The notes under the pieces are model-generated. The model was given only the letters and a program-made list of their open reading frames with translations. It ran no database searches and was not told the origin of the DNA. From contig NZ_WEGL01000005.1 of NCBI RefSeq assembly GCF_009604455.1, positions 186,001-250,000 on the forward strand: DNA of 64,000 nt. The letters are read 5' to 3'. The position numbers and the translations under genes are program-made. The stretch is from Streptomyces sp. RB17. GTDB taxonomy: Bacteria > Actinomycetota > Actinomycetes > Streptomycetales > Streptomycetaceae. Shown here one piece after another: positions 41,483-49,539 of the stretch; positions within the stretch are counted from its first letter, which is position 1, and every line of letters starts with the position of its first letter.

Positions 41483-42460
41483 ATGCCCCAGTCCGCCGTG
41501 CCCCCCACCGCAAGCGCGCCGAGCGTCCCGGTCCTCGCCGAGGTCGTCCGCTCCGGATTCGTCGAGGGGCGGCACCGGGGCAGCGTGGTGCTGCTCGCCG
41601 CGGACGGCTCGGTGGAGTGGGCGATCGGTGACGCGACGTCCCCCGTCTTCCCTCGTTCCGCCAACAAGCCGATGCAGGCGGCGGGCATGGTGCGAGCCGG
41701 CCTCGACCTCGCGGGGGAGCGGCTGGCGCTGGCCGCAGCGAGCCACTCGGGCGAGCCGTTCCACCGCGACCTGGTGCGGGCGATGCTCGACGAGCACGGG
41801 CTGACCCCGGACCACCTCCAGTGCCCGCCCGCCCTCCCGCTGGACCAGGAGGAGCAGGAGGCCTACCTGGCGGCCGGCGGCCGACGCGACCGCGTGGCCA
41901 TGAACTGCTCCGGCAAACACACGGCGATGCTGGCGGCCGCCGCGCTGCGGGACTGGCCGCTGGACTCCTACCTCGACCCTGGCCATCCCCTCCAGCGCCT
42001 CATCCACACGGTCGTGGAGGAGGCGGCCGGTGAACCGGTGGCCGCCGTCGGCGTGGACGGCTGCGGGGCGCCGCTGATGGCGATCAGCCTGACCGGCCTG
42101 GCCCGGGCCTTCCGCTCCTGCGTCCTCGCCGCGCCCGGCACCCCCGAACGGCGGGTCGCCGACGCCATGCGCGCCCACCCCGAGTACGTCGCCGGCACCC
42201 ACCGCCACGACACCTGGCTCATGAAGGACATACCGGGCGCCCTGTCGAAGGTGGGTGCGGAAGCCGTACAGGCCCTCGCCCTGCCCGACGGCCGCGCCCT
42301 GGCCCTCAAGATCGAGGACGGTGGAGTACGGGCCCTCGGCCCGGTCCTGGCCCGCGCCTTGCGACTGATGGGGGTCACGGCACCGGTCGTGGACCGCATC
42401 GGTCGTACGCCGGTGCTGGGCCGAGGACAGGAGGTGGGAGAGGTGCGCGCGGTGTACTGA
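41483..42460 (+). CDS. L-asparaginase, class 3 (Rhizobium type II-like)
   Basis: This 325-residue protein belongs to the asparaginase II family (PF06089 type), not the usual Thr-dependent enzymes. The hallmarks are FPRSANKPMQAAGMV, with the Ser-x-x-Lys pair, and MNCSGKHTAMLAAA and GVDGCGAPLMAISL, which hold the Cys and Lys residues that bind zinc in the Rhizobium enzyme. Later it has EYVAGTHRHDTWLMKDIPGA and LALKIEDGG. It should hydrolyse L-asparagine to aspartate and ammonia in the cytosol. ATG 41483 has GGAAGG about ten bases upstream. The gene is single, and the upstream 211 bp hold no other gene. Confidence 0.87.
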   Translation: MPQSAVPPTASAPSVPVLAEVVRSGFVEGRHRGSVVLLAADGSVEWAIGDATSPVFPRSANKPMQAAGMVRAGLDLAGERLALAAASHSGEPFHRDLVRAMLDEHGLTPDHLQCPPALPLDQEEQEAYLAAGGRRDRVAMNCSGKHTAMLAAAALRDWPLDSYLDPGHPLQRLIHTVVEEAAGEPVAAVGVDGCGAPLMAISLTGLARAFRSCVLAAPGTPERRVADAMRAHPEYVAGTHRHDTWLMKDIPGALSKVGAEAVQALALPDGRALALKIEDGGVRALGPVLARALRLMGVTAPVVDRIGRTPVLGRGQEVGEVRAVY

Positions 42461-42569
42461 CGCACGCGTTCACTGGCGGCGCGTCAGCTTCCCTGGACAG
42501 CGGGGATGCTGGCGCGGCCTTTGTACCTGTGAGCGTCGTGGACGGCTGTTGTCTTCCGTTCCGTGAGCG

Positions 42570-42597
42570 TTCAACTGGCGATTCCTGTGCGTACGGT
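42570..42597 (+). promoter_or_regulatory. Candidate housekeeping promoter of the ABC-2 operon
   Basis: TTCAAC (42570-42575), a 16-base spacer and TACGGT (42592-42597) resemble the TTGAC / TANNNT pattern of the main vegetative sigma factor. The ABC gene starts 43 bp downstream. The match is partial. Confidence 0.35.
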
Positions 42598-42640
42598 GTG
42601 CCCTCCCTAGGGTCCATGAGGCTTTCGAAAGAAGGGGCTC

Positions 42641-43795
42641 ATGGACTCACTCCTCGCGATCCGGGCTCGCGGGATCACCAAGTGCTTCGGTGATGTCGTC
42701 GCACTCGACGGCATCGATCTGGATGTGCCGCAGGGGCAGATCCACGGACTGGTCGGCCCGAACGGCGCCGGCAAGACGACGCTTCTCGGGCTCCTGCTCG
42801 GGCTGGCCGTGGCCGACAGCGGCCGTCTGGAGATCCTCGGTACGCCGGTGGGCAGGACGTTCGCCGCACCCGACGGTGTCGCCGGGTTCGTGGACGGGCC
42901 GGGGCTCTACCCCTCGCTCACCGCCCGGCAGAATCTCGCCGCGCTGGCCGCCCTGCGGGGCCAGGACGCGCGGATGGCGGGCATCGACGACGTGCTCGAC
43001 CAGGTCGGGCTCACCGATGTCGCCGACGACCGGATCCGTGGCTTCTCCCTGGGCATGCGGCAACGGCTGGGCCTCGCCGCCGCCCTGCTCACCAAGCCCC
43101 GTCTGCTCGTGCTCGACGAGCCGTCCAACGGCCTCGACCCGGCCGGCAAGAAACACGTCCACGGTGTCCTCGCCCGGCTCGCGGCGGAGGGAACCGGCGT
43201 CGTGCTGTCGAGCCACCGCATGGACGACCTCGAGGCACTGTGCTCCGAGGTCACGATCCTCGCCACCGGACGGGTGGTCTTCTCCGGTCCGTTGCGCAAG
43301 CTGGCCGCGGAGCACCGTGAGCTCGACTACCGGCTGATCGCCTCCGATCCGCAGGCCGCCCGCCGGCTCGCTGCCGACACGCCCGGCATCCGCCTCGTCG
43401 ACGACGCCGTGGGACGCCCCGACGACGAGGTGCTCGTCGTCCGCGCCCTGGTGCCGGCCCTCGACGAACTGGTGCTCCGACTGGTGCGGTCGGGCATCGC
43501 CCTGCGCGAACTCGCCCCCGTGGTGTCCCCGTTGGAGGCCGCCTTCCTGGCCCTGACGGACCATCAGTGGACCGGAACGGAGCGGACGGAATCCGGCGCC
43601 GGGCAACCCGAGTCCGTCAACGAGCAGCCGGAGTCCGGCCAGGGCCGGCGGGAGGCCGCCGTCGAGCAGCCGGAGTCCGGCCAGGGCCGGCGGGAGGCCG
43701 CCGTCGAGCAGCCGGGCGCCGGCGCCGAGGAGCAACAGGAAGTCGGCGCCCAGCCGCCCGACACCCACGACCAGCAGCAGGAGGCCGGCCGATGA
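42641..43795 (+). CDS. ABC-2 type transporter, ATP-binding protein
   Basis: This 384-residue ATPase has Walker A GPNGAGKTT near residue 40, signature FSLGMRQRLGLA near 138, Walker B LLVLDEPSNGLDP near 160 and the switch His in VVLSSHRMDDL. A C-terminal extension (about 225-315) is typical of exporter ATPases of the DrrA/CcmA type. The last 60 residues are a low-complexity Gln/Glu/Gly tail containing two identical 14-residue repeats (EQPESGQGRREAAV), not part of the ATPase fold. GAAAGAAGG precedes the ATG, and its stop overlaps the permease start. The cargo is unknown; the phosphatase-type protein downstream hints at an envelope function. Confidence 0.9.
   Translation: MDSLLAIRARGITKCFGDVVALDGIDLDVPQGQIHGLVGPNGAGKTTLLGLLLGLAVADSGRLEILGTPVGRTFAAPDGVAGFVDGPGLYPSLTARQNLAALAALRGQDARMAGIDDVLDQVGLTDVADDRIRGFSLGMRQRLGLAAALLTKPRLLVLDEPSNGLDPAGKKHVHGVLARLAAEGTGVVLSSHRMDDLEALCSEVTILATGRVVFSGPLRKLAAEHRELDYRLIASDPQAARRLAADTPGIRLVDDAVGRPDDEVLVVRALVPALDELVLRLVRSGIALRELAPVVSPLEAAFLALTDHQWTGTERTESGAGQPESVNEQPESGQGRREAAVEQPESGQGRREAAVEQPGAGAEEQQEVGAQPPDTHDQQQEAGR
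43622..43715 (+). repeat. 42-bp perfect tandem repeat inside the ABC ATPase gene
   Basis: Two identical 42-bp units (43622-43663, 43664-43705) are followed by ten bases of a third. Being a multiple of three, they encode a repeated 14-residue acidic/Gln-rich peptide in the C-terminal tail. Such repeats vary in number between strains by slippage without breaking the frame. Confidence 0.9.
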
Positions 43796-45162
43796 CCGCC
43801 ACCGCCCCCGCCCCCGCCCCCGCCCCCGACCGGTCCACCGGCGCCGGCCGCGTCTCGGTGGCCCGCGGCTACCGCTTCGAACTGGTCAAGCTCGTCTCGC
43901 AGTGGCGCGTCCGCCTGCTGGTGCTCGCCTGCTGGATCGCCCCGGCGCTCTTCGTCGCGGCGGTGGGCCAGCAGAGCACACTCCCCTCGGACACCCTCTT
44001 CGGCCGCTGGATGCTCGCCACAGGATGGGCCGGACCGCTGGTGATGCTCGGGTTCGCGGGCACCTGGGCGCTGCCGCTGCTGACCTCGGTGGTCGCGGGT
44101 GACGTGTTCGCCTCCGAGGACCGGCTCGGCACCTGGCGGCACCTGCTCGTGGCGGTCCGCTCGCCACGGCGGATCTTCGCGGCGAAGGCGCTGGCCAGCC
44201 TCACCGTCATCCTGCTGCTCGTGGCCGGGCTGGCCTGTTCCAGCGCGGCCGGCGGTCTCCTGGCCGTCGGCAACCGGCCGCTGGTCGGCCTCGACGGCCA
44301 CCAGCTGACGCCGTCGGACGCGGCCGGCAAGGTCGCCCTCGCCTGGGTGTGCGTGCTCGCCCCGACCCTGGCCCTCGCCGCGATCGGACTCCTCGGGTCC
44401 GTCGCGCTGGGACGGTCCCCGATGGGGCTGCTGCTGCCGGCGATCGTCGCGCTCGCGATGCAGCTCGCCCAGATGCTGCCGCTCCCCGTCGCCGTACGCC
44501 TCGCCCTGCCGAGCTACGCCTTCATCGCCTGGAACGGCCTGTTCACCGGCCCGGCACAGCTCGGCCCGCTCCTCATCGGCGTCGTGGTCAGCCTGGTGTG
44601 GGCCCTGCTCGCGACAACGTTGGCGTACCTGCTGTTCCTGCGGCGCGACTTCACGAATCTCACCGTCGACGGCTCGGCCCGCCGCGCGGTCACCGCCGGT
44701 CTCCTGCCGCTCGTCGGACTGGCCGGCCTGACCGTCGCCGTCGTCGCCTCGGCGACCGGGGCCATGGGCTCCGGCATCTCGCAGGACAAGGTGCAGCGCT
44801 CCCTCGCCACGGAGTTCGCCCATCTCTATCGCCTGCAGACCAAGCAGCTCAACCGTCCCGACGTCACCGAGGCGCAGCTGAAGGCCACGGCGACGTGCGA
44901 CAAGGGCAGCGTCAGGGTCGCTGCCGAGGGCCCCGGCAACGACTGGCGCTGCGTCGTGTCCTGGCATCTCCCGGGCGTCGAGGCCACCGGGACGGCCGTC
45001 TACCAACTCGACGTCACCTCAGACGGGCGGTTCGTCGCCGACGGCGACGGACCGAAGGAAGTGAACGGCTACTTCCTGGTGCGGACGCCGACCGGCGATG
45101 CACCGAACCCACTTTGGCAGTTCGACGGCAACGTCGAACTACTCAGCACCTCGAAGGGATGA
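43792..45162 (+). CDS. ABC-2 type permease with C-terminal extracytoplasmic domain
   Basis: This 456-residue protein has about six membrane helices (GYRFELVKLVSQWRVRLLVL region, GPLVMLGFAGTWALPLLTSV, KALASLTVILLLVAGLACSS, LAWVCVLAPTLALAAIGLLG, PLLIGVVVSLVWALLATTLA, AGLLPLVGLAGLTVAVVA). Residues about 335-456 then form a soluble domain predicted outside, with two Cys (ATATCDKGSV, WRCVVSWHLPG) that could pair. This resembles the small DUF4333-like domains of actinobacterial secreted proteins. ATG 43792 overlaps the ATPase stop (ATGA). A Pro/Ala tract (PAPAPAPD) opens the protein. It forms an exporter with the preceding ATPase. Confidence 0.85.
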   Translation: MTATAPAPAPAPDRSTGAGRVSVARGYRFELVKLVSQWRVRLLVLACWIAPALFVAAVGQQSTLPSDTLFGRWMLATGWAGPLVMLGFAGTWALPLLTSVVAGDVFASEDRLGTWRHLLVAVRSPRRIFAAKALASLTVILLLVAGLACSSAAGGLLAVGNRPLVGLDGHQLTPSDAAGKVALAWVCVLAPTLALAAIGLLGSVALGRSPMGLLLPAIVALAMQLAQMLPLPVAVRLALPSYAFIAWNGLFTGPAQLGPLLIGVVVSLVWALLATTLAYLLFLRRDFTNLTVDGSARRAVTAGLLPLVGLAGLTVAVVASATGAMGSGISQDKVQRSLATEFAHLYRLQTKQLNRPDVTEAQLKATATCDKGSVRVAAEGPGNDWRCVVSWHLPGVEATGTAVYQLDVTSDGRFVADGDGPKEVNGYFLVRTPTGDAPNPLWQFDGNVELLSTSKG

Positions 45163-45169
45163 CTTTCCC

Positions 45170-47917
45170 ATGCAGGTAACCCGCAACCGCCGACCGGTGG
45201 AGACGGAGTTCCGCGGTAGACGAGTGGGGCGCCGCAGCGCCCTCACGGTGGGGGCCACGGCTGTGGTCCTCGCCGTCACCGCCGGCGTCGGTTACGCCCA
45301 GACGCACCAGTTCGGCACCGACCAGGTCGGCCAGACGACCGATCGCGGCCAGGTGATCTCCAGCGACCAGTACATCGCCCCGTACGGCGAGCGCCTCGTC
45401 ATCAACAACGGCAAGATCATGTCGTCCTCGCCCAGCCCGGACGGCACCCACCTCGCGGCCTCGGTCACCGACGGCGGCAGCGCGCTGGCCATCGTCGACG
45501 TGAAGAACTGGAAGGTGCAGCAGGTCGTCGGCACCGCCGCCTCGTCGACCCCGCGCCTGAGCAGCAACTCCGTGGGCCAGGAAGGCCCCACGTACTCGCC
45601 CGACGGCAAGCAGCTGTGGCTGGGCCAGACCGACGGTTACACCAGGTTCACGGTCAACCCGGACGGCACGGTCAGCAACCCGACGTCGATCACGATCCCG
45701 GCGGACGGGTCCAAGCACGCGCTGGTCGGCGAGGCGGTGTTCTCGGCCGACGGCTCCACCGTGTACTCCGCGGTCAACGGCCAGAACCGGGTCGTCGCCA
45801 TCGACGCGGCCACCGGCGCCATCAAGCAGAGCTGGACCGTGGGCAACGCGCCCCGCGACATGGTCCAGGTCGGCGACAAGCTCTACGTCAGCAACGAGGG
45901 CGGCCGTCCGGCCAAGCCGGGCGAGACCACCATCAACTCGTACGGCACCCAGGTGCCGGCCGACCCGAAGACCGGTGCCACCACCACCGGTACGGTCAGC
46001 GTCATCGACCTGGCGAACCCGCAGGCCGCCCCGTCGAGCATCGACGTCGGTCTGCACCCGACCGCCCTGTACGCCAAGGGCAAGGCGCTGTTCGTCACCA
46101 ACACCGCCGACAACAACGTGTCGGTCATCGACACCGGCAAGAACAAGGTCGTGCAGACCATCGACACCCGGCCGTGGCCGGAGGCGAAGGTCGGCTACGA
46201 GCCCAACGCGGTGACGCTCACCGACGACGGGCGGCTGCTGGTGACGCTCGGCAGGGCCAACGCGGTCGCCGTCTACCGGTACAAGAGCCCCCAGGAGCCG
46301 GTCGGTTACGTCGGTCTGCTCCCGACGGACTACTTCCCGTCGGAGATCACCACCGTCGGCAACCAGGTGCTGGTCTCCAACACCCGTGGCATCGACGCCC
46401 GTCGCCCGAACAACCCCGCCGGGCACGGTACCCACGACACGACCTCGAGCCTGACGCGGTTCACGCTGCCGGACGACAGCGTGATCAGGTCCGAGACGGC
46501 CAAGGTCTTCCAGCAGAACGGGTGGACCCCCGGCTCGGTCTCGCTGGCCGGCGGCGGGAGCAAGGCCCGGCCGGTGCCGGTCCCGCAGCGGCTCGGCGAC
46601 CCCTCCTCGATCAAGCACGTCTTCCTGATCGTCAAGGAGAACCGGACCTACGACCAGGTCTTCGGCGACGTGCCGGAGGGCAACGGCGACCCGTCCGTGA
46701 CGCAGTTCGGCGAGAACGTGACGCCGAACCAGCACGCCCTGGCCAAGCAGTTCGGGCTGTACGACAACACCTACGACATCGGCACGAACTCCGCCGAGGG
46801 TCACAACTGGCTGATGCAGGCCGACGACCCGGAGTACACCGAGTCCTCGGCAGGTGAGTACGCGCGCAGCTACGACACCGAGAACGACGCGCTCGGCCAC
46901 CAGAAGACCGGCTTCATCTGGACCGGTGCGCAGGCGGCCGGGAAGACCGTCCGGGACTTCGGCGAGTTCCAGTCGATCGAGAACAAGCCGTCCGACGCGA
47001 CCTGGCAGAACCTGTACTGCGACGCCAAGAACATGGCCGCGACCGGCCAGAAGACCGCCTACCCGATACAGACGGGCTCGGCCATCCCGTCGCTCAACGA
47101 CGTGTCGGTGCCCGGCTTCCCGATGTTCGACACCAGTGTCCCGGACATCTACAAGTACGAGATCTGGAAGCAGGACTTCGAGAAGAACGGCCCGGCGAAC
47201 CTGAACATGTTCTGGCTCTCCAACGACCACACCGGTGGTCCGGCGAGCCCGGCGGCCCAGGTGGCGGACAACGACCTCGCGGTCGGCAAGATGGTCGACA
47301 CGATCTCGCACAGCAAGTACTGGAAGGACTCGGCGATCTTCGTCGTCGAGGACGACTCCCAGGCGGGCCTCGACCACGTCGACGGCCACCGTGCCCCGAT
47401 CCAGATCATCAGCCCCTTCGCCCAGCACGGCACCGTCGACAACCACTACTACTCGCAGATCACCATGATCCGCACCATCGAGCAGATCCTCGGGATCCAC
47501 CCGATGAACCAGAAGGACAGCGCGGCCACCCCGATGCGCGGCGCCTTCACCCAGCACCCGGACTACACGCCGTTCACGGCGCAGCCGAACCGGACCTCGC
47601 TGACCGACGGTCTGAAGACCCCGCCCTCCTGCGGTGTCGACACCCCGGCGGCGCAGGACCCGAAGGCGGCGGCCGTACCGGCGACGAAGGTGCCGGCGGA
47701 CATGCAGAACCTCGCCGCCGAGTGGGACGCCTGGAAGGCGAAGCAGCGGCTGACCGGTCCGCAGGCCAGGCCCGACTACGCCAACCCCGAGCAGATGAAC
47801 CACTTCACGTGGTACCAGACGCACAACTGGAAGACGCCGTACCCCGGTGAGAAGAAGATCTACGCACCGAACGACGTTCCCGGCGCCTACATCCCGTCGT
47901 CGGAGTCCGACGGCTGA
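45170..47917 (+). CDS. Secreted YncE-like beta-propeller / alkaline phosphatase-fold protein
   Basis: This 915-residue exported fusion has a twin-arginine-like N-terminus (RRVGRRSALTVGATAVV). Residues about 60-450 form a YVTN/YncE-type propeller (SPDGTHLAASVTDGGSALAI, VFSADGSTVYSAVNGQNRVV, LFVTNTADNNVSVIDTGKNK). Residues about 490-850 are a phosphoesterase/alkaline-phosphatase-superfamily domain related to acid phosphatase and phospholipase C: IKHVFLIVKENRTYDQVFGD, GTNSAEGHNWLMQAD, FWLSNDHTGGP, and AIFVVEDDSQAGLDHVDGHR with RAPIQIISPFAQHG. It probably acts on phosphate esters outside the cell. The ATG lies seven bases after the permease stop, so it belongs to the ABC operon. A perfect terminator follows. 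Confidence 0.87.
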   Translation: MQVTRNRRPVETEFRGRRVGRRSALTVGATAVVLAVTAGVGYAQTHQFGTDQVGQTTDRGQVISSDQYIAPYGERLVINNGKIMSSSPSPDGTHLAASVTDGGSALAIVDVKNWKVQQVVGTAASSTPRLSSNSVGQEGPTYSPDGKQLWLGQTDGYTRFTVNPDGTVSNPTSITIPADGSKHALVGEAVFSADGSTVYSAVNGQNRVVAIDAATGAIKQSWTVGNAPRDMVQVGDKLYVSNEGGRPAKPGETTINSYGTQVPADPKTGATTTGTVSVIDLANPQAAPSSIDVGLHPTALYAKGKALFVTNTADNNVSVIDTGKNKVVQTIDTRPWPEAKVGYEPNAVTLTDDGRLLVTLGRANAVAVYRYKSPQEPVGYVGLLPTDYFPSEITTVGNQVLVSNTRGIDARRPNNPAGHGTHDTTSSLTRFTLPDDSVIRSETAKVFQQNGWTPGSVSLAGGGSKARPVPVPQRLGDPSSIKHVFLIVKENRTYDQVFGDVPEGNGDPSVTQFGENVTPNQHALAKQFGLYDNTYDIGTNSAEGHNWLMQADDPEYTESSAGEYARSYDTENDALGHQKTGFIWTGAQAAGKTVRDFGEFQSIENKPSDATWQNLYCDAKNMAATGQKTAYPIQTGSAIPSLNDVSVPGFPMFDTSVPDIYKYEIWKQDFEKNGPANLNMFWLSNDHTGGPASPAAQVADNDLAVGKMVDTISHSKYWKDSAIFVVEDDSQAGLDHVDGHRAPIQIISPFAQHGTVDNHYYSQITMIRTIEQILGIHPMNQKDSAATPMRGAFTQHPDYTPFTAQPNRTSLTDGLKTPPSCGVDTPAAQDPKAAAVPATKVPADMQNLAAEWDAWKAKQRLTGPQARPDYANPEQMNHFTWYQTHNWKTPYPGEKKIYAPNDVPGAYIPSSESDG

Positions 47918-47930
47918 CCCAGGCTGACCC

Positions 47931-47975
47931 GTCGAGGCCCCTTGGCCGGCTGCACGCCGGCCAAGGGGCCTCGAC
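47931..47975 (+). terminator. Strong hairpin terminator of the ABC-2 operon
   Basis: Perfect 20-bp arms (47931-47950 and 47956-47975) enclose the five-base loop TGCAC and start 13 bases after the stop codon. This is the strongest terminator in the window. There is no U-tract. Confidence 0.9.
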
Positions 47976-48117
47976 GTTCCATGCATGTTCGGTGCCCCGC
48001 CGACGGTCAGGTCGACGTAGAAGGTTCCTGATGCCGCCGACGTGACGCCGGCACAAGGGAATTGATCGGAGCGGGCCGGCGACGCTGCGAGTTCGCGGGC
48101 CGTCGGCGAAGGGCGCG

Positions 48118-48387
48118 GTGATCGTGCGGGTGCCGCGGGCGGAACTCGGCGTCGACCTGGTGAACGCGAAGGCGCTGCTGAGCCAGGTGCTGAGCGGTGA
48201 CCTCCGAGGGACGCTCCCGGAGATGGAGCTCCTGGCTCGCGGGCTGCCGGCGGCCGGCGTCGCCGCCGTGGCCGTGCGGCCGTGGCTTCGGCAGGCGTCC
48301 CTGGTTCGTGAGGTGCGGGGATCCCGTACGGGCATAGCCTGGCGAAGAGGCGGCTTTGCGGGCAGTGTGCGACCGCACCGCCGGTGA
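48118..48387 (+). CDS. Possible small protein or gene remnant
   Basis: The 445 bases between the terminator and the methyltransferase gene contain one 89-codon forward frame starting GTG. Its first 65 codons (VRVPRAELGVDLVNAKALLS, GTLPEMELLARGLPAAGVAA) have almost only G/C third bases, as real genes here do. The last 20 codons look non-coding and run towards the ribosome binding site of the next gene. No ribosome binding site precedes the GTG. I do not recognise it; it may be the end of an older gene. Confidence 0.3.
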   Translation: MIVRVPRAELGVDLVNAKALLSQVLSGDLRGTLPEMELLARGLPAAGVAAVAVRPWLRQASLVREVRGSRTGIAWRRGGFAGSVRPHRR

Positions 48388-48420
48388 AACACGCCGCAGC
48401 TCACCGGTGAGGGAGGAAAC

Positions 48421-49503
48421 ATGTCCGTTTCCCAGGAGCGGCAGGCACCACCGGATCCCGCCGGGCAGGAGGCGTTCGCGGCCGAGATGCTCGACGTCCT
48501 CAACAAAGCGGCCCTGGCCCTGCTCACCAGCGTCGGTCACCAGTGCGGCCTGTTCGACACCCTGGCCGCCCTGCCCCCGTCGTCCAGTGCCGCCATAGCC
48601 GAGGCGGCGGACCTCGACGAACGCTATGTGCGGGAGTGGCTGGGCGGCATGGTCGTCGGCGGATTCGTCGAGTACGACCCGGCGGGGGACACGTACGCGC
48701 TGCCGGCGGAGCACGCCGCGTCGCTGACCACGGCGGCCGGCCCGGACAACGTGGCGGCCATGATGCCGTACGTCGCGCTCATGGGCGAGGTGGAACAACG
48801 GGTCGTACGGTGCTTCCACAGGGGCGGGGGAGTGCCGTACTCGGCGTATCCCCGCTTCCAGGCGCTGCAGGCCGAGGAGACCGCCCGGGTCTACGACGCC
48901 GCCCTGGTCGATGTGATCGTGCCGCTGGTACCGGGGCTCGCCGAGCGGCTGCGGGCCGGCCTCGACGTTCTCGACGTGGGCACGGGGCAGGGCCGTGCCC
49001 CGCTCGTGCTGGCCAAGGCGTTTCCCGCGAGCCGCTTCCACGGCCTGGACCAGTCGGAGGCCGCCATCGCGACCGCCCGGGCCGAGGCGGCGGTCGCCGG
49101 TCTGCACAACCTTGACTACACCGTCGCCGATTCGACACGGATCACCAGCGAGTACGACCTCATCACCGCCTTCGACGTCATCCACGACCTGGCCCGGCCG
49201 GCCGAGACCCTCGCGGTGATCGCCCGCGCCCTGCGCCCCGGAGGCACCTTCCTCATGGGCGACATCGCCGCCTCCAGCAGGCTGGAGCAGAACATCGGGC
49301 ATCCCTTCGCCCCCGCCCTCTACTGCTTCTCCGTCTTCTACTGCATGACGACCTCGCTCAGCACGGGCGGAGCCGGCCTGGGCTCGGTCTGGGGCCGGGA
49401 GACGGCCGTGCGGATGCTCGAGGAGGCGGGCTTCGGGTCCATCGACATCAAGGCCGTGGAGGGCGACCCGCTCAACGTCTACTACGTGGCGACCAAGCGC
49501 TGA
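48421..49503 (+). CDS. SAM-dependent class I methyltransferase with N-terminal winged helix
   Basis: This 360-residue protein is of the Rv2258c-like type. The N-terminal helical/winged part (about 20-100, AALALLTSVGHQCGLFDTLA, LDERYVREWLGGMVVGGFVE) forms the dimer and substrate cap. The C-terminal Rossmann domain has motif I LDVLDVGTGQGRAPLVLAKA, an acidic residue at FHGLDQSE, and a post-motif TAFDVIHDLARP and ALRPGGTFLMGDIAA. It likely methylates a small molecule. GGGAGG precedes the ATG. The flavin oxidoreductase gene follows after 36 bases, and the two probably act in one pathway. Confidence 0.87.
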   Translation: MSVSQERQAPPDPAGQEAFAAEMLDVLNKAALALLTSVGHQCGLFDTLAALPPSSSAAIAEAADLDERYVREWLGGMVVGGFVEYDPAGDTYALPAEHAASLTTAAGPDNVAAMMPYVALMGEVEQRVVRCFHRGGGVPYSAYPRFQALQAEETARVYDAALVDVIVPLVPGLAERLRAGLDVLDVGTGQGRAPLVLAKAFPASRFHGLDQSEAAIATARAEAAVAGLHNLDYTVADSTRITSEYDLITAFDVIHDLARPAETLAVIARALRPGGTFLMGDIAASSRLEQNIGHPFAPALYCFSVFYCMTTSLSTGGAGLGSVWGRETAVRMLEEAGFGSIDIKAVEGDPLNVYYVATKR

Positions 49504-49539
49504 CCGACAGGATGCGCACCTCTCAGAAGGCACTCGGCC

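Noticed and set aside
45143..47986. Long open frame (947 codons) on the minus strand
   Set aside because: It is the antisense of the propeller-phosphatase gene, whose forward motifs and signal peptide are clear; the minus translation is Arg/Val/Leu-rich noise.
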